Of a stretch of DNA of 64,000 nt, positions 36,167-44,777 are shown piece after piece. Within the stretch, counting starts at the first letter, position 1, and each line of letters opens with the position of its first letter. This DNA comes from Deltaproteobacteria bacterium (lineage in GTDB: Bacteria; Bdellovibrionota_B; Oligoflexia; Oligoflexales; CAIYRB01): assembly GCA_016874735.1 (NCBI GenBank), contig VGTI01000001.1, positions 62,001 to 126,000 of the forward strand. Direction: 5' to 3'. The notes under the pieces were generated by a model. That model did no database searches. It saw only the letters and a list, made by a program, of their open reading frames with translations, and had not been told where the DNA came from. Made by a program: the position numbers and the translations under genes.

Positions 36167-37195
36167 ATGAGCCCAGATGAGATCAGTCGCGATGTAGCGG
36201 GTCTAGTTCTAGCTGCCGGAAAGGGCACTAGGATGAAGAGCGCTCTACCGAAGGTCCTACATCCCGTTTGCGGCCGCCCGATGATTGGTTGGACCCTTTC
36301 TACTTTGGCATCGATTGGTGTTCAGTCAGTTGTTACCGTTGTCAGTGAAGATCAACCGGAGCTGCTGCGTTATCTCCGCGACTACCCCGCCATACGGGTA
36401 GCAGCGCAGCGGAATCGTCAAGGCACAGGTGATGCCGTGGCCGCCGCCGCCGGACTTTTCGCCGGCGTCGAGCCACCGCCGTTTGCTGCGGGAAATATCC
36501 TGCAAGGGCAGCAGGTCAGTAACCCCATCGTGCTGATCTTGGCCGGTGATGTACCCGGTATACACCCCGACTCTCTGCGGCGTTTTCTGGCTTCGATGGA
36601 GGCCAACCATGCAGATCTAGCTGTGCTCGGGATGCGAGTGCCGCAGCCGCATGGCTACGGCCGTATGGTAACCAAAGATGCTGCGCTCTTTGCCATCGTC
36701 GAGGAGAAGGATGCCTCTCCCAGTGAGCGTGCTATCAATCTCTGCAATACCGGTATTATGGCAGCGCGCGTTGAGGTGCTTTTTGCCGCCTTAAAAATGC
36801 TCAAGCCAGATAATGCACAGCAGGAATATTATCTCACCGATTGTGTGAAGCATGCGCGATCGCTAGGTTATAAGGTGTGTGCGCACGAGACGGACCAGTG
36901 GCAGGAGTTTTCTGGTATAAACGATCGCGAGCAGCTAGCCTCCGTTGCGTCATGGCTGATGGCACGCAAGCGGCGGGACCTGATGCTGTCCGGAGTGACG
37001 ATCCAACAACCAGAGTCGGTCTATGTCGAGGATACCGTTGAGATCGGACCTGACACGGTCATTGAATCTGGATGCCACCTTGCTGGAGCGACGCGCATTG
37101 CCGCGGGCAGTGTCGTTGGCGCCGGATCGGTAATAAAGAACGTGACTGTTGCGACTGCGGCAGTGATTCCTCCAAATAGCGTCAAGATTAGCTAA
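36167..37195 (+). CDS. glmU: GlmU-type UDP-GlcNAc pyrophosphorylase lacking the acetyltransferase domain
   Basis: About 342 aa. The N-terminal uridylyltransferase domain is complete: LVLAAGKGTRMKSALPKVL, QGTGDAV, LAGDVP, GYGRMV, and the NxGIM region NLCNTGIMAA with YYLTDCV. A linker helix and only about three left-handed beta-helix coils follow (VEIGPDTVIESG, GSVVGAGSVIKN), then a stop. Ordinary GlmU is about 450 aa and carries GlcN-1-P acetyltransferase residues in the missing coils. The downstream glmS starts 15 nt later, so no frameshifted remainder exists. Start MSPDEISRD has AGGAG about 12 nt upstream. It may use GlcNAc-1-P made by another acetyltransferase. Confidence 0.88.
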   Translation: MSPDEISRDVAGLVLAAGKGTRMKSALPKVLHPVCGRPMIGWTLSTLASIGVQSVVTVVSEDQPELLRYLRDYPAIRVAAQRNRQGTGDAVAAAAGLFAGVEPPPFAAGNILQGQQVSNPIVLILAGDVPGIHPDSLRRFLASMEANHADLAVLGMRVPQPHGYGRMVTKDAALFAIVEEKDASPSERAINLCNTGIMAARVEVLFAALKMLKPDNAQQEYYLTDCVKHARSLGYKVCAHETDQWQEFSGINDREQLASVASWLMARKRRDLMLSGVTIQQPESVYVEDTVEIGPDTVIESGCHLAGATRIAAGSVVGAGSVIKNVTVATAAVIPPNSVKIS

Positions 37196-37210
37196 GAGGG
37201 TTGAGGGACT

Positions 37211-39043
37211 ATGTGCGGAATAGTTGGCTACATTGGAAAACAAAAGTGCGTCGACATTCTATTTGAGGGATTATCCCGGCTAGAGTATCGCGGCTATGAT
37301 TCGGCAGGTATCGCAGTCCTTGACGGTGGTGATATTGGCATCGTTAAGGCAGAGGGCAAGCTGAACCAACTGAAGCCCCGACTGGCAGAATTACCCGCCG
37401 GTGCCACCCGTGGCATAGGTCACACCAGGTGGGCAACCCACGGTATACCTAACACCACTAACGCGCATCCGCACGCTCACGGTGATGTGGCAATAGTTCA
37501 CAACGGTATTATCGAGAACTACCTTGAGCTAAAAAAGCAGCTAGAATCCGAAGGTGTGAAGTTTCAATCCGAAACGGACACTGAGGTGGCACTGCAAGTG
37601 TTCGTGAGAGAACTGGCGAGACACAAATCCCCGTTCAAGGCGATCATGGCAGTGATACCGCAATTACGCGGCGCCTTCTCACTCGGGATCTTGATCGGCA
37701 GCGAACCCGACGCCTTATATGTAGTTAAGCAAGGGTCTCCACTTGTTATCGGTGCCGGCCGCGGTGAGAACTTCTTCGCTAGTGATGCCATGGCCATCGT
37801 CAAGCATACGAGCCGCGCCCACTTTCTCAATGACGGCGAGATCGGGCGGATTACTGAAAACGGGGTCGAAATTTGGGACTTTGCCGGTAAGGTCGTGGCG
37901 CCCCATTTTGTCGAGCTTGATATTTCCAGTGCAAGCACGGAAAAACTCGGCTTCAAGCATTTCATGCTGAAGGAAATACACGAACAACCGCGCGTGTTGG
38001 CAGCCATGCTGCAGCGTCTGATCAATCTCGACACCGGGATGCTAAATGCGACCGAGCTGGGGCTCGACCGTTTAGATCTCAAAAGAGTCGATAATATCTG
38101 TATGGTTGCGTGCGGTACGGCGTATTATTCGGCCCTGCTCGGCAAGTATTATCTCGAACCTGCGACCCAACTTCCTGTCAATGTGGAACTGGCAAGTGAG
38201 TTTCGTTACCGCAAGCCTTGGCTTAGCAAGAACACGCTGTTCATCGCCGTCTCGCAGTCTGGTGAGACGGCCGATACCCTAGCAACTGTTAAACAGGCCA
38301 AGGAGCATGGGTGCCAAGTTCTTGCTGTATGCAATGTGAAGATGTCATCGATCGCGCGTGAATCGCATGTGACCTTGCATATGGACGCTGGGCCTGAGAT
38401 TGGCGTCGCTTCGACTAAGGCCTTTACGTCGATGCTTTTAGCCCACTACTTATTGGCTCTGGGGCTTGGCTATCAGCGCAAAACTCTCACTGCGCATGAC
38501 TTGCAAGCCGCCGCCGCGCATCTGAAGACGCTGCCGGCCCGCATGGATCAGGCTATTGACGGCAAGGTTGCTATAGAACAGCTAGCCTCTAAGTACGACG
38601 AAGCATCGAATTTTATCTTCATCGGCCGTGGGAGTAGTTATCCCATAGCGCTAGAGGGTGCACTTAAACTTAAAGAGATTTCCTACATTCATGCGGAAGG
38701 CTACGCCGGTGGTGAGCTCAAGCATGGGCCGATCGCGCTGATCGATAGGCATATGCCCGTGGTCGCGATTGCGCCTAACGACACCTACCGCGAGAAGATG
38801 ATCTCCAACATTGAAGAGGTGAAGGCGCGGCAGGGACGCATCATTGCGGTAGGGGATCTTCACGATCAGCATTTACGGCGGCTGGCAGATGATTATATCG
38901 CTTGCCCGCATATCGATGACTCAGGATTGCAGGCGATTCTGTCGGTTGTCTGTTTGCAGTTACTCTCTTATTACGTGGCCGTAAAACGTGGTACCGATGT
39001 CGATCAGCCACGAAACCTGGCCAAATCAGTTACCGTTGAATGA
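37211..39043 (+). CDS. glmS: Glutamine-fructose-6-phosphate aminotransferase
   Basis: Makes glucosamine-6-phosphate, the first amino-sugar precursor of peptidoglycan and LPS. It starts MCGIVGYIG with the N-terminal nucleophile Cys after Met removal, then RLEYRGYDSAGIA, GHTRWATHG and HNGIIENY in the glutaminase domain (1 to about 240). Two SIS domains follow (SQSGETADT; YAGGELKHGPIAL). It ends LAKSVTVE, the canonical tail. GAGGG precedes the ATG. The cluster with glmU is functional; its stop overlaps the pcrA start as ATGA. No glmS ribozyme is visible upstream. Confidence 0.97.
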   Translation: MCGIVGYIGKQKCVDILFEGLSRLEYRGYDSAGIAVLDGGDIGIVKAEGKLNQLKPRLAELPAGATRGIGHTRWATHGIPNTTNAHPHAHGDVAIVHNGIIENYLELKKQLESEGVKFQSETDTEVALQVFVRELARHKSPFKAIMAVIPQLRGAFSLGILIGSEPDALYVVKQGSPLVIGAGRGENFFASDAMAIVKHTSRAHFLNDGEIGRITENGVEIWDFAGKVVAPHFVELDISSASTEKLGFKHFMLKEIHEQPRVLAAMLQRLINLDTGMLNATELGLDRLDLKRVDNICMVACGTAYYSALLGKYYLEPATQLPVNVELASEFRYRKPWLSKNTLFIAVSQSGETADTLATVKQAKEHGCQVLAVCNVKMSSIARESHVTLHMDAGPEIGVASTKAFTSMLLAHYLLALGLGYQRKTLTAHDLQAAAAHLKTLPARMDQAIDGKVAIEQLASKYDEASNFIFIGRGSSYPIALEGALKLKEISYIHAEGYAGGELKHGPIALIDRHMPVVAIAPNDTYREKMISNIEEVKARQGRIIAVGDLHDQHLRRLADDYIACPHIDDSGLQAILSVVCLQLLSYYVAVKRGTDVDQPRNLAKSVTVE

Positions 39044-41220
39044 GGCCAATTTTGGAAACGGAAAGTCGCGGTGCTAAGCTACTGGCGGGACTCAACGATG
39101 TACAGCGCCAGGCCGCGATGCATAAGGATGGCCCCCTGGTTGTCTTTGCTGGTGCAGGTAGCGGAAAGACCCGTATCATTACGCACCGCATTGCCTGGTT
39201 GATTGAACAAGGTGTGAGACCTTGGGAGATCCTTGCAGTTACCTTCACCAACAAGGCCGCGCTCGAAATGCGCACGCGGCTCCAGTCGTTAACACCTCAG
39301 GGCAACCGCTGCTTGATCGCGACCTTTCACTCAGCTTGTGCGCGTTGGTTGCGCGAGTTTGCACCCGAGTTGGGATTCACCTCGGACTTTACGATTTACG
39401 ACGATGCTGATCAGCTCACGGCTCTAAAGACGGTTCTTGCTGAGTTAAACGTCAAACTCGATGAAGAGAACACGGCGCAGGAGTATAAGGCTGCAATCAA
39501 TCGCGCCAAGACTATGGCCATGTTACCCAGTGATGAGCGGTTGGCCCGAGAATACGGCGATCAGATGCCACCAGTCGGCATGCAGGTTTACAAGCGTTAT
39601 CAAGAGTATCTAGCAAGCTGCAATGCGATGGATTTCGGCGACCTTATCATGAACATGCTGTTGCTACTCAGACGCAACACTATGGTGCGCGATGTACTAC
39701 AGAGTCGCTATCGCTACATTTTGGTGGATGAGTACCAAGACACTAATAGAACTCAATTTGAGCTCATTGCTAGACTAGCGGAGAAATTCCGCAACCTCTT
39801 CGTTGTCGGTGACGACGATCAATCCATATATAGTTGGCGCGGTGCCGTGCCGTCAAACATCATCGATTTTGACAAAGTCTATCCCGACGCCATACGGGTG
39901 ACTATGGAGCAGAATTACCGCTGTAGTAGCAACATTGTCGATGCTGCAAGTGCGATGATTCAGAACAATAAAAGGCGAGTGCCTAAACGTCTTTTCACCC
40001 AAAATGCTGCTGGTGAATTGATCAACTATAGGCTGGAAACGGACAACGAGATCGAAGCCTGGTGGGTGATTGGGTCGATCAAGGATGAGCTTGACCAGTA
40101 TCCTTTGTCAGACATTGCGATCTTCTACCGAACGAACAGCCAGTCAAGGATGCTCGAGGATGCGCTACGGCGCGAGAATTTGCCCTACCAGATTTACGGG
40201 ACCGTGCGATTTTATGATCGAGTCGAAATCAAGGATCTTTTGGCCTACGTCAGGATTGTTATCAATCCCAATGATGACGTTAGCGTCAAGCGTGTTATCA
40301 ATGTTCCAACGCGTGGTATAGGCAAGAAAGCTGAGGCCACTCTCGAGGCTGAGGCAGCAAGACGCGGTCTTGCCTTGCTGCCCACCATTGATGCCTTGAT
40401 CGCCGAGGGTCATAAACTTGCTGCAAAGTTTTCGGCCTTTGCTTCCCTGGTCGCATCCATTCGCCGTGATGTGCTGAGCGCACCCTTGGATGAGGTCATG
40501 GAGAAATTGCTCGCAGCCACCAAATACCTCAGTCACGTAGAGAAAAAGTACCCTGACCAAGCGATGGATAAGATCGAAAATATCCAGGAGTTGGGTGCAG
40601 CTGTCGCGGATTTTGCAGCAGCTTACCCAGATGCAAATATGGCTGAGTGGTTGCAGACAATTACATTGGTGAGCTCCGAGTCTGAAAATAAAGGCGGTGT
40701 CTCGCTTATGACGCTGCACATGGCAAAGGGCCTCGAGTTTCCGCGCGTTTACATCGTAGGGCTAGAGGAAGGCCTCCTCCCGCACCGCAGTAGTATTGAT
40801 GACGAGGATAATGTCGAGGAGGAGCGTCGCCTATTTTACGTGGGCATGACTAGGGCTAAACAGAAGTTGTCACTATGCGGAGCCTATAGGCGACGGACCT
40901 ACAATCAGTGGACAGCTAATCGTCCCTCGCGCTTTCTCAGCGAAATCCCGCGGGAATTTTTCGCTGCGATGAAAGATGTCGAAGCCGGTGCAGTGGCTCA
41001 AGATGTCGGATCTATCGGTTATGCTGACGGCCCGCGCTACGATTATGACGATGTTGGGGCTCCCGCCGTCATGCAAGTCAGTGTCGGACAGGTTGTCCGA
41101 CACCCGACCTACGGCCGTGGTACAGTGGAGCAAATGAGCGATGAATTCGGCGTTTTAAAAGCCGTGGTTCGCTTTGATGAATTCGGCTTAAGGAAAGTGG
41201 TGCTCAAACACCTTCATTAG
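39040..41220 (+). CDS. pcrA: UvrD/PcrA/Rep-family DNA helicase
   Basis: SF1A 3'-5' helicase of 726 aa, involved in repair and replication-transcription conflict. Motifs: Q-motif LNDVQRQAA, Walker A AGAGSGKTRIITHR, Ia VTFTNKAALEMR, II YILVDEYQDTN, III DDDQSIYSWRGA, IV YRTNSQSR, V TLHMAKGLEFP and VI RRLFYVGMTRA. The C-terminal tail GQVVRHPTYGRGTVEQM resembles the Tudor-like domain of PcrA, which contacts RNA polymerase. Coupled to glmS by ATGA, an unusual pairing with no evident shared pathway. Confidence 0.94.
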   Translation: MRPILETESRGAKLLAGLNDVQRQAAMHKDGPLVVFAGAGSGKTRIITHRIAWLIEQGVRPWEILAVTFTNKAALEMRTRLQSLTPQGNRCLIATFHSACARWLREFAPELGFTSDFTIYDDADQLTALKTVLAELNVKLDEENTAQEYKAAINRAKTMAMLPSDERLAREYGDQMPPVGMQVYKRYQEYLASCNAMDFGDLIMNMLLLLRRNTMVRDVLQSRYRYILVDEYQDTNRTQFELIARLAEKFRNLFVVGDDDQSIYSWRGAVPSNIIDFDKVYPDAIRVTMEQNYRCSSNIVDAASAMIQNNKRRVPKRLFTQNAAGELINYRLETDNEIEAWWVIGSIKDELDQYPLSDIAIFYRTNSQSRMLEDALRRENLPYQIYGTVRFYDRVEIKDLLAYVRIVINPNDDVSVKRVINVPTRGIGKKAEATLEAEAARRGLALLPTIDALIAEGHKLAAKFSAFASLVASIRRDVLSAPLDEVMEKLLAATKYLSHVEKKYPDQAMDKIENIQELGAAVADFAAAYPDANMAEWLQTITLVSSESENKGGVSLMTLHMAKGLEFPRVYIVGLEEGLLPHRSSIDDEDNVEEERRLFYVGMTRAKQKLSLCGAYRRRTYNQWTANRPSRFLSEIPREFFAAMKDVEAGAVAQDVGSIGYADGPRYDYDDVGAPAVMQVSVGQVVRHPTYGRGTVEQMSDEFGVLKAVVRFDEFGLRKVVLKHLH

Positions 41221-41221
41221 G

Positions 41222-42610
41222 TTAAGTGCTGGTACACGCAGCCGGTTTAGCTTGAGCTACTGAACTAGTAGAGGTTGCGTCTGCTGTAAGTAGGGTGTAA
41301 CTAGCACACATTTTACTTATCTGTTCGGTTGTGGCTTTACCGCCGGTGGCCGCAGATTGGATTTTACTGCTTAGAGATTTAGTGAGTGTCGTGGTCACTT
41401 GTGTTTTGAAAGCCTTAGCATTGTTTGCGGCGCTAATACCACCTGCGGCTTGTTTACTAACATTTGTGATGTCGGTGAATGCAGAGTTTATACTGGATTG
41501 AATGCTCGCCGGCATATTAGCGATTTTGGCAAATCCCAGGGAAACCATTTGTAGGTCGGTCAGTGTGGTTTGTGTCATTGACTTTGCATTCGATGCATCA
41601 AACACCTTATCCATCGCGGCAACAATCTCAGCCATAGCGTTTATGAGTGTATTGAGGTCGGTTGACCCTAGTGCCGATACCTTCGCGTTGGCGTTATCTA
41701 TGCTCGTTTTTGAGGATCCCTCGGGTACGTACAGAATCGCACGTTGCAAGGTAACAGCCTCAGCTAAGTGGCTCAGGGCCCATACAAAATGCGCTTGAGT
41801 CGCATATTTCCTTGAGTAAGAGGTCGCCGTGCACTTGGTGCTTGTTTCTCGTTGGGCTTCCGTCGTGATGATGTCGGAGTCCACAAAGGCACATATATCG
41901 GCAATCGCGCTGTCTAATTTGCTCAGCACTTCTATGCCTGAGCGTAAAGCGGCGTCAACCTCTTTTGGCAGCATGAGCTCGTTATCGCTGCCAAAAAGTA
42001 CGAGCTGCGATGGTGCGGTGCTGACATCAGTCGTTGCAAATTCACGAAGGAATAAGGCGGTCTTTTCGCTGGTCGAGAGGGAAATGATATCCTGCAATTT
42101 GACTAACACCGAGGATAACCCGGAGGATGTTGACCCTGACGTGGAAGTGCTAGTATTCGTCGCTGTGTTGGTGTTCGGGGCTGCAACGAGTGGAGCTTCG
42201 GTTGCTGCCAATTCCTCGCGTGCATCTGCGGTGGTAGCGGAAATGTCCAGCTTTTCCAACAAAGCGGTCAATGGCGAGGAGCTCGAGCTACCCGACTTGC
42301 TGATATCGATGAGCTTGCGAGCCAGTACAAAAGGATCAACGCCGGCCTGGGACAAGTGAATGTATCCTAAAAGAATACTGGCTCGCTCATTCAGCCCATT
42401 CTCGGCTACGAGGCTACTTGCAAGCTGCTCGGCCTGTGTGAAGTTGCCGCGGTCGTATGCTATAAGCGCTGCATTTAACTTACCGTCAGCGGAGCTGTCA
42501 GTACCGCCGAAGATCTTGTTGAGATTGGTAGTGCCACCACAAGCAGCCAACAGGCAGCCAGTCACGCAGGGGATTAATCGGGCGAGAATCGGTGCTTTTC
42601 TGTTCCACAT
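41222..42610 (-). CDS. Lipoprotein with TPR-like N-terminus
   Basis: About 462 aa. The N-terminus is a lipoprotein signal ending CLLAACGG. A TPR-like pair (ALIAYDRGNFTQAEQLASSL, NERASILLGYIHLSQAG) covers about 45-90, followed by a Thr/Ser/Asn-rich low-complexity stretch (NTNTATNTSTSTSGSTSSG) and a long Ala/Ser/Thr-rich helical region with a few cysteines (CAFVD, TKCTATS, KMCASY). The ATG giving MWNRKAP has GAGG 7 nt upstream. TPR lipoproteins often act as outer-membrane assembly or docking factors, but I cannot assign one. Convergent with pcrA with almost no gap. Confidence 0.66.
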   Translation of the reverse strand: MWNRKAPILARLIPCVTGCLLAACGGTTNLNKIFGGTDSSADGKLNAALIAYDRGNFTQAEQLASSLVAENGLNERASILLGYIHLSQAGVDPFVLARKLIDISKSGSSSSSPLTALLEKLDISATTADAREELAATEAPLVAAPNTNTATNTSTSTSGSTSSGLSSVLVKLQDIISLSTSEKTALFLREFATTDVSTAPSQLVLFGSDNELMLPKEVDAALRSGIEVLSKLDSAIADICAFVDSDIITTEAQRETSTKCTATSYSRKYATQAHFVWALSHLAEAVTLQRAILYVPEGSSKTSIDNANAKVSALGSTDLNTLINAMAEIVAAMDKVFDASNAKSMTQTTLTDLQMVSLGFAKIANMPASIQSSINSAFTDITNVSKQAAGGISAANNAKAFKTQVTTTLTKSLSSKIQSAATGGKATTEQISKMCASYTLLTADATSTSSVAQAKPAACTST

Positions 42611-42647
42611 AACTAACCTCAACTTCGTAGCTAATATTTGAGATGCC

Positions 42648-42941
42648 TCAATCAGCAAAAAACACGATGTCTTCGTTTGGCTCGGTCAGATGATACTTGT
42701 CACGGAGCACCTTCCTAGCGTAGCTGGGAGATGTGCGAATGCGCTCTATTTCTGCAGCGATTTGCTCAGTTTCAGTTTGCAACGAGGCAACCGTTTGCTT
42801 CAGCACTTCTCGGCTTCGTTTGAGATCGTAGTACCCGCTTACTGTTGTGGTGCCTCGAGCCAGACCCATGAGTAGGACAATCACACCGAGGCCTAGGAGC
42901 ACAGTTGCAGCGCCGCCTGGGATCAGACTCTTTCGATTCAT
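42648..42941 (-). CDS. ftsB: FtsB/DivIC-like septum formation protein
   Basis: A 97-aa bitopic protein: short cytosolic start, one transmembrane helix (VLLGLGVIVLLMGLA), a coiled coil (EVLKQTVASLQTETEQIAAEIERI) and the family C-terminal block YARKVLRDKYHLTEPNEDIVFF. FtsB/DivIC joins FtsL and FtsQ in the divisome. The match is by architecture and the last block. No ftsL/ftsQ is adjacent, and the ribosome site is weak. The TPR lipoprotein follows in the same direction with a 37-nt gap. Confidence 0.82.
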   Translation of the reverse strand: MNRKSLIPGGAATVLLGLGVIVLLMGLARGTTTVSGYYDLKRSREVLKQTVASLQTETEQIAAEIERIRTSPSYARKVLRDKYHLTEPNEDIVFFAD

Positions 42942-43052
42942 CGCTACGCTCGTAGGGTGTTTGGTGATAAACTGGAAGGTGATTGTCTCATTGTAGCATG
43001 TTGCTAAATGCCCAGCCTAGTGGGCTACTGATCGGCCTAAAAGGAGGCGATT

Positions 43053-43688
43053 TTGTTTAGGTCCTGTTACTGGATGGCAGTTGGAAAGTTCGTCGTTGGA
43101 TGCCTGAGCCTACTTCTGGTGGCCGGGTGTAAGGGCCGGGATTCACAGACGATTGAAATAAATCCCGTGCCGCCAAAGGCGCCCTCGTCCCCGAACCCCT
43201 CTGCCAATAGCACAGGCAGTAAACCCTCGCCCAACCCCAGTTTTTATGACCAATTTGACAGTACACCTAGTCCGAAACCGGGCATTACTGGATTGCCTGC
43301 TCCGGCGCCCATTGGGCAACCATCCGGACCCTCGTCGCCGATTCCAAGTCCGACACCAACTCCGGGCCCAACTCCGGGCCCAACGCCGACACCCAGCCCG
43401 AGCCCGTCAGTTCCTCCGACAGAATGTGATCGGGCTAATTCCGACCATTTTGGCACTGGCTACGGCAGTCCGTTTGAGCAAAACGGTACCTGGATATCCC
43501 ATGCAGATAGAGCAGAGACGGAACTTTGCAGACTTGCCGTTCCGCATTGCACTGCGCGAGGCGGGATTGGATACGGTGACAAGTTTTGCAAGGGTCCTCT
43601 CACCCTAGCCAAGGATGTGGATCCATCGGACGGCCAACCACACAACGATTCCATTTGTGTGGTTAAATACGGGCCTAGCTGTCCTTAA
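43053..43688 (+). CDS. Proline-rich orphan lipoprotein (TTG start)
   Basis: A 211-aa protein. The signal FVVGCLSLLLVAGCKG gives a lipidated Cys near residue 26. A long Pro/Ser/Thr tether (about 35-122; PTPGPTPGPTPTPSPSPS) leads to a small cysteine-rich C-terminal domain with five cysteines (ECDR, ELCRL, PHCTA, KFCKG, SICVV plus a final SCP). The start is TTG: AAGGAGG sits 5 nt before it, while the first ATG, seven codons on, has no such site. The tether suggests the small domain is held away from the membrane. Function unknown. Confidence 0.68.
   Translation: MFRSCYWMAVGKFVVGCLSLLLVAGCKGRDSQTIEINPVPPKAPSSPNPSANSTGSKPSPNPSFYDQFDSTPSPKPGITGLPAPAPIGQPSGPSSPIPSPTPTPGPTPGPTPTPSPSPSVPPTECDRANSDHFGTGYGSPFEQNGTWISHADRAETELCRLAVPHCTARGGIGYGDKFCKGPLTLAKDVDPSDGQPHNDSICVVKYGPSCP
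43355..43410 (+). repeat. Short tandem repeats encoding the Pro-rich tether
   Basis: A 12-nt unit ACTCCGGGCCCA is present twice in a row and then degenerates into CCGACACC/CAGCCCGAG-type units. The whole stretch codes for alternating Pro and Thr/Gly/Ser. Confidence 0.6.
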
Positions 43689-43720
43689 TTAAATCAATCA
43701 TCAACGCACTTACGTTACAA

Positions 43721-43751
43721 CGAGGAGGGGGAGGCTTAAGCCTCGTCCTCG
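43721..43751. repeat. Inverted repeat at the 3' end of the DksA-like gene
   Basis: The 14-nt perfect palindrome GAGGCTTAAGCCTC (43731-43744) is flanked by matching outer arms CGAGGA (43721-43726) and TCCTCG (43746-43751). It overlaps the stop codon. No T-run follows on either strand, so it is not a standard terminator. Confidence 0.55.
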
Positions 43752-44641
43752 TCCACAACGCCGCGACCGGATTTTTTCATTCGCTCAAGCTTCTCTTTGT
43801 ACTTAACGCTATGGCGGCACCATGGGCGCAGCTCGAGGCGGCGCTTGGGAATTGGCTCACCAGTGCCCTCGCAGTAGCCATAGTCGCCAGTTTCAATTTT
43901 AGCTAGGGCATGGTCAATCTCACTAAGGAGTTTGCGGTCACGATCTAGCAGGCGGAAGGTTAAATTTTGCTCGACCATGGCAGAGGCCTGGTCAACCTCA
44001 TCCATCATTTCGTTTTTATCAATCTGGATATTGCCCTCTTCCATGATGTGACGGGCTTTAGCCAGAATCTTACTGCGCTCGCTCACTAACAGGTCGCGAA
44101 ATACCTCAAGTTCGTCGGCCGAGAACAGCGTCACGTTGGGGGCGCGCGGTACGAATTCTTGTTGAGGCACTTCGATAATCTTTGGCTCAACTCGAATCGG
44201 TGCATGAGCCGACTTAGGCGGCTCGCCACTTTTTGAAGCTGCGGCTCTTCCTGAAGTGGCATCCGGCTTCTTGCTGGTTGCTGCAACCCCGCGACTGACG
44301 CGCTCGTCTAGGTCCTTTTTGGTCCCGGGTTTGACAGGGGCAGCAGGTGCCGATTTCTTCAAGTCGACTTTTTTAGGCGCTGGAGCTTCCGCCGCCTTTT
44401 TAGCGGGGGCCACCTTAGTAGCAGCAGTCGTTGATTTCTTCTTATCGGCATCCACCTTGGAACTGATTGCTTTCACCTTAGTTTCCACTGGTTTTTTAGT
44501 AGCAACCGGCTTCTTGGCGGGGGCCTTCTTGGCACTGGCAGCTTTTTTTACAGGTTTCGATATTTTTTTCATAGCAGCCTTCTTCACAGCAACAGCTTTG
44601 ACGGCCCGCCCGCTCAAGCTTTTCGGAGATTGTTTTGCCAT
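43736..44641 (-). CDS. DksA/TraR-family protein with histone-H1-like N-terminal tail
   Basis: About 301 aa. Residues 1 to about 150 are Lys/Ala/Pro-rich with repeated KKAPAKKP-like units, resembling histone H1 or AlgP tails. The C-terminal 120 residues are a DksA domain: a coiled coil (VFRDLLVSERSKILAKAR through RDRKLLSEIDHALAKIE, with the tip DEVDQASAM) and a zinc-finger region TGDYGYCEGTGEPIPKRR. The finger keeps only the first Cys of each pair (CEGT and CRHS), as in zinc-independent DksA variants. DksA binds the RNA polymerase secondary channel and works with ppGpp. The start MAKQSPKSL has GGGGAA 6 nt upstream. The tail may add nucleic-acid affinity. Confidence 0.86.
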   Translation of the reverse strand: MAKQSPKSLSGRAVKAVAVKKAAMKKISKPVKKAASAKKAPAKKPVATKKPVETKVKAISSKVDADKKKSTTAATKVAPAKKAAEAPAPKKVDLKKSAPAAPVKPGTKKDLDERVSRGVAATSKKPDATSGRAAASKSGEPPKSAHAPIRVEPKIIEVPQQEFVPRAPNVTLFSADELEVFRDLLVSERSKILAKARHIMEEGNIQIDKNEMMDEVDQASAMVEQNLTFRLLDRDRKLLSEIDHALAKIETGDYGYCEGTGEPIPKRRLELRPWCRHSVKYKEKLERMKKSGRGVVDEDEA

Positions 44642-44777
44642 CGGCGATTCCCCATCTCGAGGGACCCGAGAGCACCCGGTTCCCGACTTTAACTCGTAAG
44701 CTGGCTCGATGTTAAGCAGCAAGTATATTGATGGAAACAGCAAAAAACAAGCGACTCAAGCCGACCTTTTAAAGCGC

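Noticed and set aside
37196-37210. Frameshift explaining the short GlmU
   Set aside because: Only 15 nt separate the stop from glmS, so there is no room for a displaced C-terminal domain.
37100-37210. glmS ribozyme or riboswitch upstream of glmS
   Set aside because: The gap to glmU is 15 nt and the upstream sequence is coding; no ribozyme core is visible.
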